Shown here: positions 61,535 to 64,000 of the stretch, piece by piece | Position numbering within the stretch: position 1 is the stretch's first letter | Layout: the number at the start of each line of letters is the position of its first letter | Source of the DNA: Burkholderia sp. OK233 | Lineage (GTDB): Bacteria; Pseudomonadota; Gammaproteobacteria; Burkholderiales; Burkholderiaceae | Length of the DNA stretch: 64,000 nt | Assembly: GCF_900230185.1 (NCBI RefSeq) | Contig: NZ_OCSR01000002.1 | Location: 3,534,001-3,598,000 of the forward strand | Reading direction: 5' to 3' | Position numbers and translations under genes: made by a program | Notes under the pieces: model-generated | Databases searched by the model: none | Told to the model about the DNA's origin: nothing | The model's input: only the letters and a program-made list of their open reading frames with translations

Positions 61535-63121
61535 ATGTCCCCCGCCCGGAAGCCTTCTACTCACCCGGCTGCGCCGCCACGGGCCGCGCAGTACATTCGC
61601 ATGTCCACCGATCACCAGGAATACTCTCCACTCTTTCAGCGCGAAGCGATTGCCCGGTATGCAGCCACACACAACATACGGATCGTGCGGGACTACGAAG
61701 ACGCGGGGATCAGCGGTCTCACATTGCGTGACCGGCCAGCGCTGATCCAACTGTTGCTCGATGTGGAAAATCCCGCCCGCCGGTTTTCCAGCGTTCTCGT
61801 GTACGACGTCAGCCGCTGGGGACGTTTCCAGGATGTTGATGAGAGCGCTTTCTATGAGTACACATGCCGCCGCGCCGGCGTGAACATTATTTATGTCGCT
61901 GAGCCCTTTGAGAACGACGGCAGTCCACTCTCGTCGGTGTTGAAAGCGATGAAGCGGGCGATGGCTGGTGAATTCAGTCGGGAGATGTCGCGCAAGATAT
62001 TTCTGGGCCACTGTCTGAACGTCCAGCGCGGATTTCACACAGCGGGGCCTGTGGGTTATGGTCTGCGTCGCGTGCTCGTCAACGCCCGCAGGGAAATCCG
62101 ACAACCACTTGGCTGCCACGAATACAAGAACGTGCAGACCGACCGTGTCATCGTTGTTCCGGATACCTCGGGCGAGGCGGCTATCGTTCGTAAGATGTTC
62201 GAGTGGTATGCGACGCAACGGGTCACGGCGACTGGCATAGCGCGACGCCTGAACGACTTTGGGATCGTCAACGGGGGCGGGCGCCCCTGGCAGGGGCAGC
62301 ACGTCATGCAGATCCTGCGCAATGAGAAATACATCGGTACCAATGTGTACAGTCGCACGACATCCAAACTCGCTAGTCCTTGGCGACAGGTCCCCTATGA
62401 CGAGTGGATAAGGGTACCGGGGGCGTTCGCCGCTGTGGTTGACAGGCGGCTCTTTGTAGCGGTTCAGGCAAGGCTCGCACATAGCCGGCGCGGACCGACG
62501 CGTGAAGAAATCATTGATGGCATGCGCAAGGTCATAAGCCGCACGGGCAAAATCAATCAGAAGTTACTGAGACACTACCGCAGCGCGCCCTCGGCGGAGC
62601 AGGTGGCGCGCGAGTTTGGCAGTCTCAACGAAGCGTATAAAGCCATCGGCTATGCGCCGGACCTCGATCCCGAGCGCTCCGAAAACCGATGTGTCGAACG
62701 CCGTATGGAACGACACGTCGCGGACAGTATTACTGCAATGCTGCGCGAACTCGGACACGACGTCCGGTATGAAAAGCACACCACCACGCTGTGTGTAGAT
62801 GGGGCGCTACGGATGCAACTCGTCGTGCGCCGTCCGTGGATGATCCAGGGGCATCTGCCGTACTGGACCGCGCGTTGGCCGGACTGCTTCGCGATCGACT
62901 TTCTGATTTATGGTCGTATCGAACGCACGGGCATAGAACTGCTTGATTTCCATATCCTGCCGCGCGGCAGTCTCCGTGCAGGCGAATACACCGTGGTGTT
63001 CCGTCATGGCGAGTCCCATTTTGAACCGTACCGACGTCTCGATCTGAAAGCACTGCTTGCGCTAGCGGACACTGTTTCGCTCGACGTGCTGCCGGCGGTC
63101 CCCAGTTCGGTCGCGAGGTAA
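61535..63121 (+). CDS. large serine recombinase
   Basis: A 528-residue recombinase with the resolvase domain first: YIRMSTDHQ (S24 nucleophile), DAGISG, DVSRWGRF with the Arg motif and GEFSREMSRKI; then the Recombinase domain (GPVGYGLRRVL, GIARRLNDFGIVNGGG, MQILRNEKYIGTNVY). The C-terminal part (EQVAREFGSLNEAYKAIGYA and beyond) is longer than in typical phage integrases. It is followed at once by a coiled-coil gene and a RepB-C-like gene, a combination seen in islands of Burkholderiaceae. Confidence 0.8.
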   Translation: MSPARKPSTHPAAPPRAAQYIRMSTDHQEYSPLFQREAIARYAATHNIRIVRDYEDAGISGLTLRDRPALIQLLLDVENPARRFSSVLVYDVSRWGRFQDVDESAFYEYTCRRAGVNIIYVAEPFENDGSPLSSVLKAMKRAMAGEFSREMSRKIFLGHCLNVQRGFHTAGPVGYGLRRVLVNARREIRQPLGCHEYKNVQTDRVIVVPDTSGEAAIVRKMFEWYATQRVTATGIARRLNDFGIVNGGGRPWQGQHVMQILRNEKYIGTNVYSRTTSKLASPWRQVPYDEWIRVPGAFAAVVDRRLFVAVQARLAHSRRGPTREEIIDGMRKVISRTGKINQKLLRHYRSAPSAEQVAREFGSLNEAYKAIGYAPDLDPERSENRCVERRMERHVADSITAMLRELGHDVRYEKHTTTLCVDGALRMQLVVRRPWMIQGHLPYWTARWPDCFAIDFLIYGRIERTGIELLDFHILPRGSLRAGEYTVVFRHGESHFEPYRRLDLKALLALADTVSLDVLPAVPSSVAR

Positions 63122-63126
63122 ATGCC

Positions 63127-63447
63127 ATGGCACGCGCGATTCCAGTCGGTCAGGATCCGGCTGTCCCGGCGGACGGCCAGGGTCAGGCCTCGTTGCGCGA
63201 CGACCGGTGTCACTCGAACGGGAAATCAACGCCCGAAGCCCGGGCGCGAAAGGTCTTCATGCTCGAACGCGCGCGGCAGCAGACTCTTCTTAGACGGATG
63301 GAATCCGTCCGGGCGGAAATGGTCGTTCTGGAAAGCGTACTGAGGGAGCTATTGTCCGATCCCGCGTTTGTGGCGCTGCTAAGACGTCAGGGGTTCGTTA
63401 CGATGCCAGGACTGCTTCGAGATCGCCTGAGCGGAAGAAATTCATGA
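63127..63447 (+). CDS. small coiled-coil partner protein
   Basis: A 106-residue protein. The C-terminal ~70 residues are helical (MLERARQQTLLRRMESVRAE, VLESVLRELLSDPAFVALLR). It starts 5 bases after the recombinase stop and its own stop overlaps the next ATG as ATGA. The tight order of the three genes indicates one unit. Function unknown. Confidence 0.5.
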   Translation: MARAIPVGQDPAVPADGQGQASLRDDRCHSNGKSTPEARARKVFMLERARQQTLLRRMESVRAEMVVLESVLRELLSDPAFVALLRRQGFVTMPGLLRDRLSGRNS

Positions 63448-64000
63448 CCACCGCCCGTCCTGCCAGATTCGTCGCCCGGGCCGTCGAGACCTCCGCAGGG
63501 CGGGCGGGTCCGCCTGGCATCTGTCCAGAGGCGCTCGCACTGCTGACTGGATACCGACTGCCGGACCGCACTGTGGCAGCGCTCAGGCGGATGGTCACAT
63601 CGCGTCAGCTGGCTGCAGCGCTGGTGATGGTCGGCGCGGACAACTGTGCGGGCGATCTGGCACGCGCGTTACTCGCAGCCACCCCTGCATCACAACGTGC
63701 CGACGATCCGCGCGGCCGGCAGTCTGACCGCCATCGCGCAAGGCTGCTTTCCGGGATGGAAAAGGGTCTTACGCACATGCAAGAGACGGTGCAGTCCCTG
63801 AAGCCGGGCTATCACGATGACCTTTACTGTCTCGCCTTGAGCGCGAGCTTCGTCAGGGGCTGGATGCGTGATGACGTCGTCACAGCGTGGCTACAGTCGC
63901 GCACTCCGGGCGCCGCCGCGACACTTGGGCAGCTTGTATCGGCTTCGGAGACAGCCACCGCACCGAAGCGGCGGATGAAATTGCCGTATGCACCCGCCAC
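63444..64000 (+). CDS. RepB-C-terminal-like partition protein, 3' partial
   Basis: The frame opens at the ATG at 63444 (ATGA overlap) and is still open at base 64000, giving 185 visible residues. CPEALALLTGYRLPDRTVAA, LAAALVMVGADNCAGDLARA, LLAATPASQR and YCLALSASFVRGWMRDDVVT follow the outline of the RepB C-terminal (PF07506) plasmid-partition family. The end lies beyond the window. Confidence 0.5.
   Translation, partial: MTTARPARFVARAVETSAGRAGPPGICPEALALLTGYRLPDRTVAALRRMVTSRQLAAALVMVGADNCAGDLARALLAATPASQRADDPRGRQSDRHRARLLSGMEKGLTHMQETVQSLKPGYHDDLYCLALSASFVRGWMRDDVVTAWLQSRTPGAAATLGQLVSASETATAPKRRMKLPYAPA

Noticed and set aside
1..64000. CRISPR array or Cas genes, including a CRISPR-guided Tn7-like transposon
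   Set aside because: No regularly spaced repeats and no cas-like genes; the two TniQ proteins stand without Cascade genes.
1..64000. tRNA or rRNA genes, including a tRNA attachment site
   Set aside because: No cloverleaf-forming stretch with T-loop GGTTCRANYCC was noticed near the recombinases.

Overview
The window is high-GC DNA with short intergenic gaps and gene families typical of Burkholderiaceae accessory DNA (Paraburkholderia or Caballeronia type). I infer this from composition and families only: no rRNA, tRNA or housekeeping gene is present to prove it. Nearly everything recognisable is mobile-element machinery or predicted anti-phage and conflict genes, so this is a defence-rich genomic island or part of a plasmid.

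Layout. (1) 2-11087: a one-strand array of about 20 small, mostly unknown genes packed head to tail. Many start just after a GGAAA(A) motif. Two genes are present twice, each copy near such a motif, and two copies of a 37-base hairpin repeat occur. Recognisable members are Abi_C and HEPN-like proteins, a DUF6602 nuclease-like protein, a DUF4238 protein and a PUA/EVE-like HNH nuclease. (2) 11106-20855: a minus-strand DUF4365 gene, then a five-gene plus-strand operon (SIS-HAD fusion, PRTase-like protein, AAA ATPase, Rossmann-like protein, PfkB kinase), facing a NADAR gene and an HTH regulator. (3) 20944-25301: small remnants, an XRE regulator and a tyrosine recombinase plus KfrA-like pair. (4) 25663-36523: an IS3-family remnant and a Tn7-like core (tnsA, tnsB, tnsC, two tniQ genes) in which TnsA seems to have lost two of three catalytic residues. 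(5) 36598-46513: a minus-strand block with an AIPR protein, a frameshifted nuclease chimera and a three-gene protease / STAND ATPase / protease-NUC1 operon. (6) 47216-56008: a PLD nuclease, a gene-poor stretch with five copies of a transposase-site-like repeat, a HEPN-like gene next to an RNA 2'-phosphotransferase (kptA), a frameshifted DUF6765 gene and an SF2 helicase. (7) 56960-64000: a second tyrosine recombinase plus KfrA-like pair, small nuclease-like genes, a large serine recombinase and the start of a RepB-C-like gene.

How the parts fit. Regions 2 and 5 look like complete multi-gene immune modules. In region 2 a PRTase, a sugar or nucleoside kinase, an SIS-HAD enzyme and a NADAR glycosidase suggest nucleotide or sugar-phosphate chemistry controlled by an ATPase. 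In region 5 a STAND ATPase probably senses infection and releases two trypsin-like proteases, one carrying its own nuclease. Two related recombinase/KfrA modules in the same orientation bracket regions 4-6, and paralogues of one small gene lie outside each module in opposite orientation. Several genes carry single-base indels in short homopolymers, so true pseudogenes must be separated from assembly errors.
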